A stretch of DNA of 64,000 bases from JBPOFY01 sp051252415 (lineage in GTDB: Bacteria; Verrucomicrobiota; Verrucomicrobiia; Opitutales; Coraliomargaritaceae): the NCBI GenBank assembly GCA_051252415.1, contig JBPOGA010000012.1:1-64000 (forward strand), in the 5' to 3' direction. Below the pieces are notes generated by a model. That model ran no database searches and was not told the DNA's origin. It worked only from the letters and a program-made list of their open reading frames with translations. Position numbers and translations under genes: made by a program. This document shows positions 36,711 through 43,950 of the stretch, piece by piece (position 1 is the stretch's first letter; each line of letters opens with the position of its first letter).

Positions 36711-38519
36711 CTAATTTGAAAGTCGGCTAGTCCGATCATAAAAATAATTTGGTTGAAAGGCGATGTCCTGTCTGGATGAACGAATGCCTAAATATGCGAT
36801 GCAGGCTTCTGCAATATTACGAAATGCGGGTGCGGCCACAGAGCCACCGTAACCGGTGCCATTAAACTTCGGCTCATCGACCACAACTGTGATCACTAGG
36901 GCCGGATTATCTGCAGGGAAAAACCCACTAAAGGATGCGACGTGGTGACGGCTAGAATATTGACCATTCACAATCTTCTGAGTGGTGCCAGTTTTACCAG
37001 CAACCATGTAGTTCTCGATGTATGCTTTACGTGCAGTGCCTTGTTCGCCAACGACGTCTGCCAACATTTGGCTCACAGTTCCGGCAACTTCAGCAGAAAT
37101 TACACGACGCTTCGCTTTGGGTGAAAAACGAATCACATCATTACCACGAGAATCAAAAATACGCTTTGCAATTAGCGGCTCCATGAGCACGCCGTCATTT
37201 GCAATGACTGACATAGATTGGTGTACCTGCATCGGTGTCGCGCTAATCGCGTGCCCCATCGGCATGCGTGTTATAGTGAGACCATCCCAATTTTTAACAT
37301 CATGTAAAGTGCCTGAAACTTCGCCGCCAAGATCGCAGCCAGTCTTTTCACCGTATCCAAAAGAAGCTGCATAATCATGTAGACGATTTTCACCGAGCAT
37401 CATGCCAAAATGAGCCGCGCCACGGTTACTCGACTTCACCACAATATCGTGTGCGGAAAGTTTTTCGTAGATGTGGTGATCGCTCGGAAGTTTAAGGTTA
37501 CGACCTTTATAGCTTACACGTGCCACACCAGTTTGAAACATGTCGGACGGATTAACAATACCTTCGTTTAACACACCCGCAGCCGAGACAATTTTAAAAG
37601 TAGAACCTGGCTCAAACACATCGGTCAATGCACGGTTACGCTGCCACTCGATTGGATACTTCTTGGTATTATAAAATTCATTGGGATCGTATGTAGGATA
37701 GTTTGCCATGCCTAAGATGGCGCCCGTAGCAGGCTCGCTAACAATCACACTGATACCATTGGGATTATACTGCTCGGCGACCTTAGCAATTTCTGCTTCA
37801 ACTACGTGCTGCACCATTTGGTCGATACTAAGTTCAACATTAAGACCATCCGACGGCTCCACTTCGCGCTCACGATATTGTGCCAGCTCGCGACGTTTAC
37901 CGTCTCGCTCAGTTTCGCGCCAACCATCTTGACCGCGAAGATAATAATCAAAGAAACGCTCGATACCAGTAACAGGTGTCTCTTCCTTGTTTACATAACC
38001 AAGCACATGAGAGGCCAACTTACCTGACGGATACGCACGGCTGTATTTGCTATTCCCATACACACCTTTGATTCGTAGCGCGCTCACTGCATCGTTCGTA
38101 GCTTCATCGACATCTTTGGCTAAAGCTGTCCAACGAATCAAACGCACTTCTTTGGAGTGCTCACTCCCCTTACGAGTCTTTTGATCGACTGCGTATTCTA
38201 TATCTTCGAGTGGTTTCCCCAGAACTTGAGCGAGATCAATAAGTTTCTCACGATCTTCCTCACGAAATGACTGTGGATCGACACCAATATCATATGCGGT
38301 GCGTGTCGTTGCCAATAAATTGCCGCGAGAGTCTACGATGTTGCCGCGTTGTGCCTCCACAACATTAATCATTTCACGATTGCTAGTCACATGCTCCTGC
38401 AACGCTTTTTGTTCCCATACGTGCAGGTAAAACAATCGACCGAGTAGCACACAGAACGCAAATGCGACTGCGCACGAAACGAGTGATGCACGATAACTGG
38501 ATACGAAAGCTTTACTCAT
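36711..38519 (-). CDS. ftsI: Division transpeptidase FtsI (PBP3, class B)
   Basis: The 602-residue class B penicillin-binding protein crosslinks septal peptidoglycan with FtsW. It has one N-terminal membrane helix (about 10-30), the dimerisation domain starting RGNIVDSRGNLLATT near 53-67, and the three transpeptidase motifs: STFK with Ser306, SSN in VKSSNRGAA near 361, and KTGTT near 511. The extreme C-terminus is not a PASTA domain. It starts 9 nt after the preceding small ORF, supporting co-transcription. Confidence 0.95.
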   Translation of the reverse strand: MSKAFVSSYRASLVSCAVAFAFCVLLGRLFYLHVWEQKALQEHVTSNREMINVVEAQRGNIVDSRGNLLATTRTAYDIGVDPQSFREEDREKLIDLAQVLGKPLEDIEYAVDQKTRKGSEHSKEVRLIRWTALAKDVDEATNDAVSALRIKGVYGNSKYSRAYPSGKLASHVLGYVNKEETPVTGIERFFDYYLRGQDGWRETERDGKRRELAQYREREVEPSDGLNVELSIDQMVQHVVEAEIAKVAEQYNPNGISVIVSEPATGAILGMANYPTYDPNEFYNTKKYPIEWQRNRALTDVFEPGSTFKIVSAAGVLNEGIVNPSDMFQTGVARVSYKGRNLKLPSDHHIYEKLSAHDIVVKSSNRGAAHFGMMLGENRLHDYAASFGYGEKTGCDLGGEVSGTLHDVKNWDGLTITRMPMGHAISATPMQVHQSMSVIANDGVLMEPLIAKRIFDSRGNDVIRFSPKAKRRVISAEVAGTVSQMLADVVGEQGTARKAYIENYMVAGKTGTTQKIVNGQYSSRHHVASFSGFFPADNPALVITVVVDEPKFNGTGYGGSVAAPAFRNIAEACIAYLGIRSSRQDIAFQPNYFYDRTSRLSN

Positions 38520-38528
38520 AAAAAGAAC

Positions 38529-38750
38529 CTAAGCGACTCGGCTATTATTGTTAGATTTGTAGCGATTCGCTAAGCGACGTAAGGTGAGCTTCGATGGACG
38601 AAGTGGTTTGCTCTTGTTTGGCAAAACACAAAATTTTGTCTCTGTATCTAAAGCAGCTTTTTCAACCACACGCACTAATCCACCGCTCACGCCGAGATCG
38701 AGCGTGTCTTTGTGCTGACGACAACGAAAATAGCTAGATGTAATATGCAT
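38529..38750 (-). CDS. Small basic hypothetical protein between ftsL and ftsI
   Basis: A 73-codon frame from ATG at 38750 (81 codons from a GTG at 38774, 5 nt past the ftsL stop) fills the gap between ftsL and ftsI. The product begins with His/Cys/Arg-containing MHITSSYFRCRQHKD, has a central LGVSGGLVRVVEKAALD segment, and ends in a basic tail rich in Lys/Arg/Asn. No family was recognised. It is supported by the tight junctions on both sides, but a short frame of this kind could also be spurious. Confidence 0.5.
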   Translation of the reverse strand: MHITSSYFRCRQHKDTLDLGVSGGLVRVVEKAALDTETKFCVLPNKSKPLRPSKLTLRRLANRYKSNNNSRVA

Positions 38751-38779
38751 ATGTGTATGGGTTATGAGCGACACAGCGA

Positions 38780-39160
38780 TTAACGCTGCACATTGTTGAT
38801 ATCGAGAAGTGCTAAATCGACAGAAACCTCATAAGGAGCGGAAAGCGCATACTGACGACCAGTTGCTACACTTTGCTCATTTACCCAAACAACTTGATTA
38901 TCCATGGATGGACGAAGTACCCCAGCGACTTTGCCCTGTAAAACTACAGGTTGGTGCAAAGTCGCAATTCGCTCGTCAAGATAACGAAGCTTACGAACTG
39001 TTTCGGCTAGTTTCGCTTCGTTCTCCTTGCTACTCTGCGCTGTGCGCGAGATCTGCTGCTGCATCCAGACAATAGCGAATGCACTGATCACTGTGATTGC
39101 GATCATGGACACCACTAAGAGGTAGATACGTTTGCGAGCTGCGGGGGTCATCGTGTTCAT
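38780..39160 (-). CDS. ftsL: FtsL-like division protein
   Basis: The 126-residue bitopic protein has a short basic tail, one membrane helix (about 11-31) and a following coiled-coil stretch (about 33-65, SKENEAKLAETVRKLRYLDERIA). That is the FtsL layout, and the position between rsmH and ftsI is the classical one. The remaining 60 residues, with VVLQGKVAGVLRP and YEVSVDLALLDI, form a small domain not typical of short FtsL proteins. FtsL sequences diverge widely, so the call rests on topology and gene order. Confidence 0.75.
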   Translation of the reverse strand: MNTMTPAARKRIYLLVVSMIAITVISAFAIVWMQQQISRTAQSSKENEAKLAETVRKLRYLDERIATLHQPVVLQGKVAGVLRPSMDNQVVWVNEQSVATGRQYALSAPYEVSVDLALLDINNVQR

Positions 39161-39195
39161 GTTGTTTGTTTGTTGTTTGTCTTGTTTGTTGTTTG
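39161..39195. repeat. Low-complexity caaacaa leader before ftsL
   Basis: In the ftsL direction these 35 nt are made almost only of A and C, built from repeated caaacaa units (period 7 with one slip), ending at the ATG. No Shine-Dalgarno sequence is present. It resembles the heptad-type leaders before ftsA, mraY, trpA and argC in layout, but not in sequence. Confidence 0.6.
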
Positions 39196-40152
39196 CTACA
39201 ATTTGCGAATTGCACGAAGTCGCGAACTACGGCTGCGGGGGTTCGTGCGGATTTCCTCTTCGCTTGGTGCGATCGGACGTGTGGAAATCATTTTGGCGAG
39301 GACTGTGCGCTCGTCTTGCGTGCGGTAATCGCTGGAGTGCTCTGGACGACCTGCCATCTTGCGGCAGAAACGTTTAACAATGCGGTCCTCTAAGGAGTGA
39401 AAACTGATGGCGGCTAATACACCGTTGGGTAAGAGGCGATCGAACGCAGCTGGCAGGCCGCGCTCGATCGCGCTCAACTCATCATTAATCTCAACTCTAA
39501 TACCTTGAAAAGTTCGTGTTGCTGGGTGCACCGCTTTGCGACCGCGCGGTGTTGGCCCAACTGCTTCAGCGACGAGTTCAGCCAACGAGTGTGTGCGTTG
39601 TAAACGCCCAGTGCCACGCGCCTTAATGATCGCCTCAATGACTCGGCGACAGCGTTTTTCTTCACCGTAATTACGCACTGCGCGAAGCAAGGCTTCTTCA
39701 TCTGCAGTTTCTAGAAACTCAGCAGCGCTGATACCTGAATCTGGGTTCATCCGCATATCAACAGGTGCATCAGAACGAAAAGAAAAACCACGCTCTGCGG
39801 TGTCCAATTGGAAGGAAGAAAGACCGAAATCGAAAAGCACACCGTCGAAGCCCGCTTCATCTAAATCTCCGAGATCACCGAAGTTGATCTGGTGAATGCG
39901 AAAACGATCGCCAAATTCTGCCTTCAAGACTGAGGAGCGCTCAATGGCAGCAGGATCACGATCCAACGCGACAACAGTCACACCATCAACCGACTCAAGC
40001 AAAGCTCGGGTATGGCCACCACCGCCAAATGTTCCATCTAAGATCGTTGCGCCTGCGCGCGGAGCCAAAAGTTCCAACGTCTCATTAAGTAAGACGGGAA
40101 CATGGCCACTTGAAGCAGCGGGGGTTAACGATTCATCTGTCGAAGAAGACAT
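39196..40152 (-). CDS. rsmH: 16S rRNA (cytosine1402-N4)-methyltransferase
   Basis: The 318-residue SAM-dependent methyltransferase (also called MraW) modifies C1402 of 16S rRNA. It begins with HVPVLLNETLELLAPRAGATILDGTFGGGGHT-type sequence (SAM loop GTFGGGGHT near 40-48), has FDFGLSSFQLD near 106-116, RGFSFRSDAPVDMRM, and ends with PRSRSSRLRAIRK. Length is normal. The gene lies between mraZ and ftsL as in other dcw clusters, and overlaps the small upstream ORF by 20 nt. Confidence 0.96.
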   Translation of the reverse strand: MSSSTDESLTPAASSGHVPVLLNETLELLAPRAGATILDGTFGGGGHTRALLESVDGVTVVALDRDPAAIERSSVLKAEFGDRFRIHQINFGDLGDLDEAGFDGVLFDFGLSSFQLDTAERGFSFRSDAPVDMRMNPDSGISAAEFLETADEEALLRAVRNYGEEKRCRRVIEAIIKARGTGRLQRTHSLAELVAEAVGPTPRGRKAVHPATRTFQGIRVEINDELSAIERGLPAAFDRLLPNGVLAAISFHSLEDRIVKRFCRKMAGRPEHSSDYRTQDERTVLAKMISTRPIAPSEEEIRTNPRSRSSRLRAIRKL

Positions 40153-40366
40153 TGAGGCAGGATTGAATAAAAGTAGCTTTTGGTTGTTGGCGATGGAGTG
40201 CGCGTTGACGGCGCTGGAGAGTCTTACGAACAGAGTCCGTAGAACTAAATGGGCTGCGGGGTGGTGTTGAAAATGTCCAAGAGGTGCGACGCTCGCGGCT
40301 AGGGCGTGTGAGAAAACCAGAACTACGGAAATTTTCGCGGGCGATACCTTCTAGGATGTCAGACAT
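40133..40366 (-). CDS. Small hypothetical protein between mraZ and rsmH
   Basis: A 77-codon frame with an ATG at 40366, 18 nt after the mraZ stop, overlaps the start of rsmH by 20 nt. The product MSDILEGIARENFRSSGFL... is Arg/Ser/Thr-rich, with basic RERRTSW and KTLQRRQRALHRQQPK patches, and looks like a nucleic-acid binding or ribosome-associated small protein. No known family is recognised. Its position in the tightly packed cluster supports it; composition alone does not. Confidence 0.5.
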   Translation of the reverse strand: MSDILEGIARENFRSSGFLTRPSRERRTSWTFSTPPRSPFSSTDSVRKTLQRRQRALHRQQPKATFIQSCLNVFFDR

Positions 40367-40384
40367 AATATCAGTTGTTGCTGG

Positions 40385-40846
40385 TTATAGGCCGAAGCGC
40401 TTGAAGACGGCCGCTTGTGCTTCCGGTTCGACCGGAGTGGTCGCTTCAATTGCTTTAAAGATCTCTTCACTATAGATACTGAAGGTGGAAAGTTTACCGA
40501 GTAGCACTGCACCTTTCTTGATTTTTGCGTGCTTTACTAATTTCTCGTTCAAATTGATCCGACCTTGCTTATCGCAACTGAAGCTATGCGCCATCGACAT
40601 CAATGCTTCAACGGCTTGCTGACCTTCGGTGTCACCTAAGCTGATTTGAGAAATACGCTCCTCAAGCTGAGCAATCATCTTTGGCGGATAGACGGTTACG
40701 TAACCCGCTGGGTTCGGCAGAGCCAAGAATGAGTTGTCGTCAGAATCTACATTTGGACGCCACTGCGCAGGGATAGTTAGACGGCCTTTGTCGTCTAAAT
40801 TGTGGTGGTGAGTCCCCACAAATAATCCTGTTTTTAAAAGTGCCAT
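40385..40846 (-). CDS. mraZ: Transcriptional regulator MraZ
   Basis: The 153-residue product carries two SpoVT-AbrB-like halves, each with the family block: GTHHHNLDDKGRLTIPAQWR near 10-30 and SFSCDKQGRINLNEKLVKHAKIKK near 86-110. MraZ binds TGGG-type repeats upstream of its own gene and represses the dcw cluster in E. coli. The ATG at 40846 is preferred because MraZ proteins start just before this block; the longer frame to 40948 runs through the operator. Candidate operator repeats lie 25-48 nt upstream of this start. Confidence 0.94.
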   Translation of the reverse strand: MALLKTGLFVGTHHHNLDDKGRLTIPAQWRPNVDSDDNSFLALPNPAGYVTVYPPKMIAQLEERISQISLGDTEGQQAVEALMSMAHSFSCDKQGRINLNEKLVKHAKIKKGAVLLGKLSTFSIYSEEIFKAIEATTPVEPEAQAAVFKRFGL

Positions 40847-40860
40847 ACGATGTAGTCTAA

Positions 40861-40894
40861 ACCAATTCCCCCCATATCGCCCCACTTTACTCCA
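40861..40894 (-). promoter_or_regulatory. Candidate MraZ operator, proximal group
   Basis: In the mraZ direction, tgga, tggg, tggg and tggt occur exactly 10 nt apart (+ strand complement at 40891-40894, 40881-40884, 40871-40874, 40861-40864). MraZ of E. coli is known to bind TGGGN direct repeats separated by 5 nt, the same 10-nt period. The group lies 15-48 nt before the mraZ ATG, where it would block transcription. Confidence 0.65.
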
Positions 40895-40902
40895 CTCGTC
40901 AA
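40874..40902 (-). promoter_or_regulatory. Candidate mraZ (dcw) promoter
   Basis: In the mraZ direction, ttgacg (40902-40897) is followed after 17 nt by cgatat (40879-40874). The -35 matches the sigma-70 consensus at 5 of 6 positions, but the -10 is poor. The candidate MraZ repeats lie between and beyond the two boxes, so binding would compete with polymerase. Confidence 0.35.
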
Positions 40903-40935
40903 CATAAAACAGCCACAAAAATCCTGTGAAAAACT

Positions 40936-40944
40936 TGTGGATAA
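40936..40944. promoter_or_regulatory. DnaA-box match upstream of mraZ
   Basis: tgtggataa here is the exact complement of the strict DnaA consensus TTATCCACA. It is about 90 nt upstream of the mraZ start. A weaker tttttcaca-type word lies 4 nt away (40924-40932). A single strict 9-mer in 64 kb is near what chance would give, so binding is only a possibility. Confidence 0.4.
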
Positions 40945-41025
40945 GCACTTTAAGTAACTTTTGCTAAGCAATTTAAGTGGCTTGTTCACACACAGCGAAA
41001 TCGCTCATCAAATCATGAAAAGCGC

Positions 41026-41039
41026 CCCATAGCGCCCCA
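41026..41039 (-). promoter_or_regulatory. Candidate MraZ operator, distal group
   Basis: agcgccccat and agcgccccac stand head to tail at 41021-41040, so tggg occurs twice with a 10-nt period in the mraZ direction. The group lies about 190 nt upstream of the mraZ start and matches the proximal group in spacing. Confidence 0.5.
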
Positions 41040-41151
41040 CTAGCTACAATTTGAACCATTTCAAACCTACATGGCTGAAACTGGTCAAACAGACCTCAAA
41101 AGCCCAAACCCGCTCAAGTCTGATCAATAAGGCGACTAATCGCCTCCAAAC

Positions 41152-41964
41152 TTACAAATCTTTACCGAGCGCACCACCCGCGGTGAGTGCTTCCATTTTC
41201 GCAGTCAACGCTGCCGTAATCGCGGCAGGATCTCCTAGATTCTCTGCAATACAGTTCACAATGGCACTACCAACAACTACGCCGTCGGCTGCCTGGGCCA
41301 CCGTATTTACGTGGTCGGCGTTCGAAATACCGAAACCAACAACGACAGGAATGCTTGTGTGCTTCTTAATCATTTCCACCTGCTCACGAATACCTTCAGA
41401 CATCGAAGCCTGCTCTCCGGTAACGCCTTCGCGGGAAACATAATAGACAAATCCAGTCGTCGCTCCGCAGATGATTTCGAGCCGCTCATCAGGTGTGGTG
41501 GGTGCCACGATAAATACAGTGCCCAAACCATGCTTTTCGCAAGCAGCTAGATGCTCGCTCGCCTCCTCAGGTGGCAAGTCCAAGGTCAAAATGCCATCCA
41601 CTCCAGCGGCCTTGGCTTTTTCCGCATAAGCATCACTACCCTGCGCGAACACCAAGTTATAGTAGGTATAAAATACAATCGGTACATCACTGAACTCGCG
41701 AACGGCTTTAACGAGGTCGAGCACACGCTGACTCGTGATACCACTCTCCAATGCTCTTTGCGCGGCCAACTGATTCGTCAAGCCGTCTGCTAGCGGGTCC
41801 GAAAATGGCACCCCAAGCTCAAGCACATCAACTCCAGCATCTAAAATAGCGCGGCACGCCTCTACGGACGTTTCGAAGTCAGGATCACCTGCACACAGGT
41901 AGGCAACAAAGGCTGCACGGTTTTCAGCGCGCGCTTTAGCAAAGGCTTGTTCAATACGGGACAT
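41152..41964 (-). CDS. trpA: Tryptophan synthase alpha subunit
   Basis: The 270-residue TIM-barrel enzyme cleaves indole-3-glycerol phosphate to indole, which passes to TrpB. It has AFVAYLCAGDPDFETS near 19-34, LELGVPFSDPLADG (catalytic Glu, near 51) and VDGILTLDLPPEEA, with the second catalytic Asp in the latter. VVGFGISNADHV near 213 binds phosphate. No trpB or other trp gene is beside it. The start ATG is preceded by ~7-nt units (tccaact, ttcaact, cactcac) in mRNA sense and no Shine-Dalgarno sequence. Confidence 0.95.
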   Translation of the reverse strand: MSRIEQAFAKARAENRAAFVAYLCAGDPDFETSVEACRAILDAGVDVLELGVPFSDPLADGLTNQLAAQRALESGITSQRVLDLVKAVREFSDVPIVFYTYYNLVFAQGSDAYAEKAKAAGVDGILTLDLPPEEASEHLAACEKHGLGTVFIVAPTTPDERLEIICGATTGFVYYVSREGVTGEQASMSEGIREQVEMIKKHTSIPVVVGFGISNADHVNTVAQAADGVVVGSAIVNCIAENLGDPAAITAALTAKMEALTAGGALGKDL

Positions 41965-42041
41965 GTGAGTGAGTTGAAAGTTGGACGGTGCTTGTTGCGA
42001 GAAAAATTAGCCTCAAATCAACAACAAACAACTGACAACAA
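41965..42041. repeat. Heptad-type leader before trpA
   Basis: In mRNA sense the gap starts with ttgattg, ttgtcag, ttgtttg, ttgttga and ends with tccaact, ttcaact, cactcac before the ATG. The two halves are partly complementary (gttg-rich versus caac-rich), so a hairpin ending close to the start is likely. The word agtgagttgaaagtt also occurs next to the mraY start at 33752. Confidence 0.55.
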
Positions 42042-43400
42042 TCAACTATTACGCACCAAGGCCTTTTCAATCAACGGTAGCATTTCACCACGACGGAAAA
42101 GCGTCACTTGACCAGTGCTACCGGAAACTACGATACAGAGACAATCAATTGCTTGAGAAAGCGATGCCGCAGCAGCATGGCGACTACCGAGACCACTCGG
42201 CAAATCATGTATATAGTCCGGAGTGTGAATCAATGATCCCGCCGAGACCAAGACGCCGTCACCTCGTATGATAAATGCTCCGTCAATCGAAGACAGCTCT
42301 TTAACCGTTTCATCCATGAACGGGTTGAGTATATTCCTGTCTTCATCCTTGTATCCATAAAATGGATTCAGAATAAGTGGTTTCGTGAATTCGGAAATTT
42401 TATCGGCGTCGCCTAAAGCAAACAAGCAACCTACTGGATGCCCTTCACGCCCCTCCACCGCAAGTTCTGTAGCAATCGCAAGCACACGTTCAATAACCTC
42501 TGGCTTCACACTTGCTGGCAACATCTCAGTCTTTTGCATGAGCATTGTCTGGAATTCACGCTCAACATCTACGACTGTAATGCTATCAAATTGATTACTT
42601 TGCGGCAAGCCACCCACACAGCACAATCGATCATGGCTACCAAAAATGCCACGCGTGAGACCGATCAACACCGCACTACGCAACTGCGAGAAGCGATGAT
42701 TACTATAGGATCGAATCGGTATAATCGCATCAATGCCTGGTCGCTCGGTTACGCTATCTGATGTCGTATGAGCGATCAAAACTGTATTAAAACCCTTAAA
42801 CACTTCACCAATATCGACACCGCCACCAAAAGTATCCGCAAAGACGAGGACTGAAGTGCAATTCGCACCACGCGCAATCTTTGCCGCTTCTTTTAATATA
42901 AGATTATTAAATCGATTATGCTTCTGCTTCGGCTTTGATTCGTCACCCGCAAAGACTGCCTTTAGCGTATCTTTGAATTTGGACAGACTCTTCGATGCCT
43001 CCAATTGACTCATGTGTGCCTGATCTTGAAAGACACGAGCCAATGATGCTAAGCCATATAAATAGCTGCGCGCATTCTCAGCAGCCAAAAGTAAAAAGAC
43101 GTAGCGTATTTCCTTATACTCCGTCTGGCCATCATACTTTAGACCATTCGCACAACGCCCTACTGCGATCATGTAGGGTCGCTTCATCGCCACGCGAGCG
43201 TGCGGCAAGCAGACTCCATTACCCAGATATGTGGTCATCTGTTTCTCCCGCGCAAGCAAACTCTCTAGTAAGCCTTTCTTGGTTAAATTGCGCTCTTTCG
43301 AAAAATCACACACCTTGAGCAGCTCCGCCAATGCCGACTCAAAATCCGTGCTTTCTATATCAATTACACGGTTTCGGGCAATGTAACGGTCGATGCGCAT
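42042..43400 (-). CDS. Diadenylate cyclase with N-terminal PTS EIIA-like domain
   Basis: The 452-residue soluble product has three parts. Residues 1-150 resemble a fructose/nitrogen-type PTS EIIA domain, with the phosphate-accepting histidine in GVCLPHARVAMK (His67). Residues about 160-290 form an alpha/beta domain (SVLVFADTFGGGVDIGEV, FNTVLIAHTT, GIFGSHDRLCCVGG) that recalls the pyruvate-kinase-C-like part of archaeal DacZ. Residues about 295-440 form the DAC domain, with GREGHPVGCLFALGD, DGAFII (Asp373-Gly374-Ala375) and GLGSRHAAAASLS (Arg407-His408). DAC enzymes make c-di-AMP from ATP. Middle-domain assignment is tentative. The gene is flanked by trpA and nuoA. Confidence 0.85.
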   Translation of the reverse strand: MRIDRYIARNRVIDIESTDFESALAELLKVCDFSKERNLTKKGLLESLLAREKQMTTYLGNGVCLPHARVAMKRPYMIAVGRCANGLKYDGQTEYKEIRYVFLLLAAENARSYLYGLASLARVFQDQAHMSQLEASKSLSKFKDTLKAVFAGDESKPKQKHNRFNNLILKEAAKIARGANCTSVLVFADTFGGGVDIGEVFKGFNTVLIAHTTSDSVTERPGIDAIIPIRSYSNHRFSQLRSAVLIGLTRGIFGSHDRLCCVGGLPQSNQFDSITVVDVEREFQTMLMQKTEMLPASVKPEVIERVLAIATELAVEGREGHPVGCLFALGDADKISEFTKPLILNPFYGYKDEDRNILNPFMDETVKELSSIDGAFIIRGDGVLVSAGSLIHTPDYIHDLPSGLGSRHAAAASLSQAIDCLCIVVSGSTGQVTLFRRGEMLPLIEKALVRNS

Positions 43401-43452
43401 ATATTAATCTCGGGGCTTCCTAGTAATTGGTTGTGAAAAAGACGACCTCACA

Positions 43453-43498
43453 CTTATTCGTTAGTTGTTAATAAATCAACAACTAACTAACAATAAGC
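43453..43498. repeat. Hairpin with heptad-type arms between nuoA and the DAC gene
   Basis: gttagttgtt (43460-43469) pairs perfectly with aacaactaac (43478-43487) around aataaatc, and cttatt (43453-43458) pairs with aataag (43493-43498) further out. It lies 14 nt past the nuoA stop and 53 nt before the DAC start. No T tract follows, so it is either a processing or stabilising element or one of the heptad-type leaders. Confidence 0.6.
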
Positions 43499-43512
43499 GA
43501 CTTAGACCTAGA

Positions 43513-43887
43513 CTATTTCTCCCATTCAATTGCACCCTTCTTCAACTCATACATGAGTCCAAAAACAAGAACGAACAAAAAGAAGAAAACAGGCAAAAGG
43601 ATCGGCAAATTCACGGCAAGGAATTCACGGAAAATCATCACCCAAGGGATAAGGAAAACAACTTCGATATCAAATAGGATGAAAAGCATCGCCGTGACAT
43701 AGAACTTCACCGCGAAGCGCGCATGCCCTGAACCTTCTGCCAACATACCACATTCATAAGCCGAGTCCTTCGTCGGATTCGGCGTGCCGCGCTGCCCAAA
43801 GATGTGCGACGCAATGAGAACCACCGCGCCAATGCTGGCTGCGATGCTAAATTGAACGAGTATCGGATAATAGTCCGCGATCTGCAT
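43513..43887 (-). CDS. nuoA: NADH-quinone oxidoreductase subunit A
   Basis: The 124-residue membrane subunit of complex I has three hydrophobic helices (about 10-32, 66-88, 92-115), the family block SAYECGMLAEGSGHARFAVKFYV near 42-62, and ILFDIEVVFLIPW near 72-84. Length is normal. No other nuo gene is in the window, so nuoA is either alone or at the edge of a scattered nuo set. The start is ATG at 43887. Confidence 0.93.
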   Translation of the reverse strand: MQIADYYPILVQFSIAASIGAVVLIASHIFGQRGTPNPTKDSAYECGMLAEGSGHARFAVKFYVTAMLFILFDIEVVFLIPWVMIFREFLAVNLPILLPVFFFLFVLVFGLMYELKKGAIEWEK

Positions 43888-43950
43888 ATTGATGAAAGAA
43901 GGCGGCTTTGCCCCCTAGTTCAAGGTGTTTTTCACCCTAGGTGTAATTAT

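Larger units (their letters stand above)
40847..41151. other. Regulatory region upstream of mraZ
   Basis: This 305-nt gap separates mraZ from the trpA stop and should hold the main dcw promoter. It holds two groups of 10-bp-spaced repeats (40861-40894 and 41026-41039), one perfect DnaA-box match (40936-40944), and an imperfect direct repeat of 18 nt (40943-40960 and 40966-40983, about 15 matches). No open frame is supported. Confidence 0.65.

Noticed and set aside
36626..36739. N-terminal extension of murE
   Set aside because: The 38 extra residues have no MurE resemblance and would overlap ftsI; the ATG at 36625 gives the normal N-terminus.
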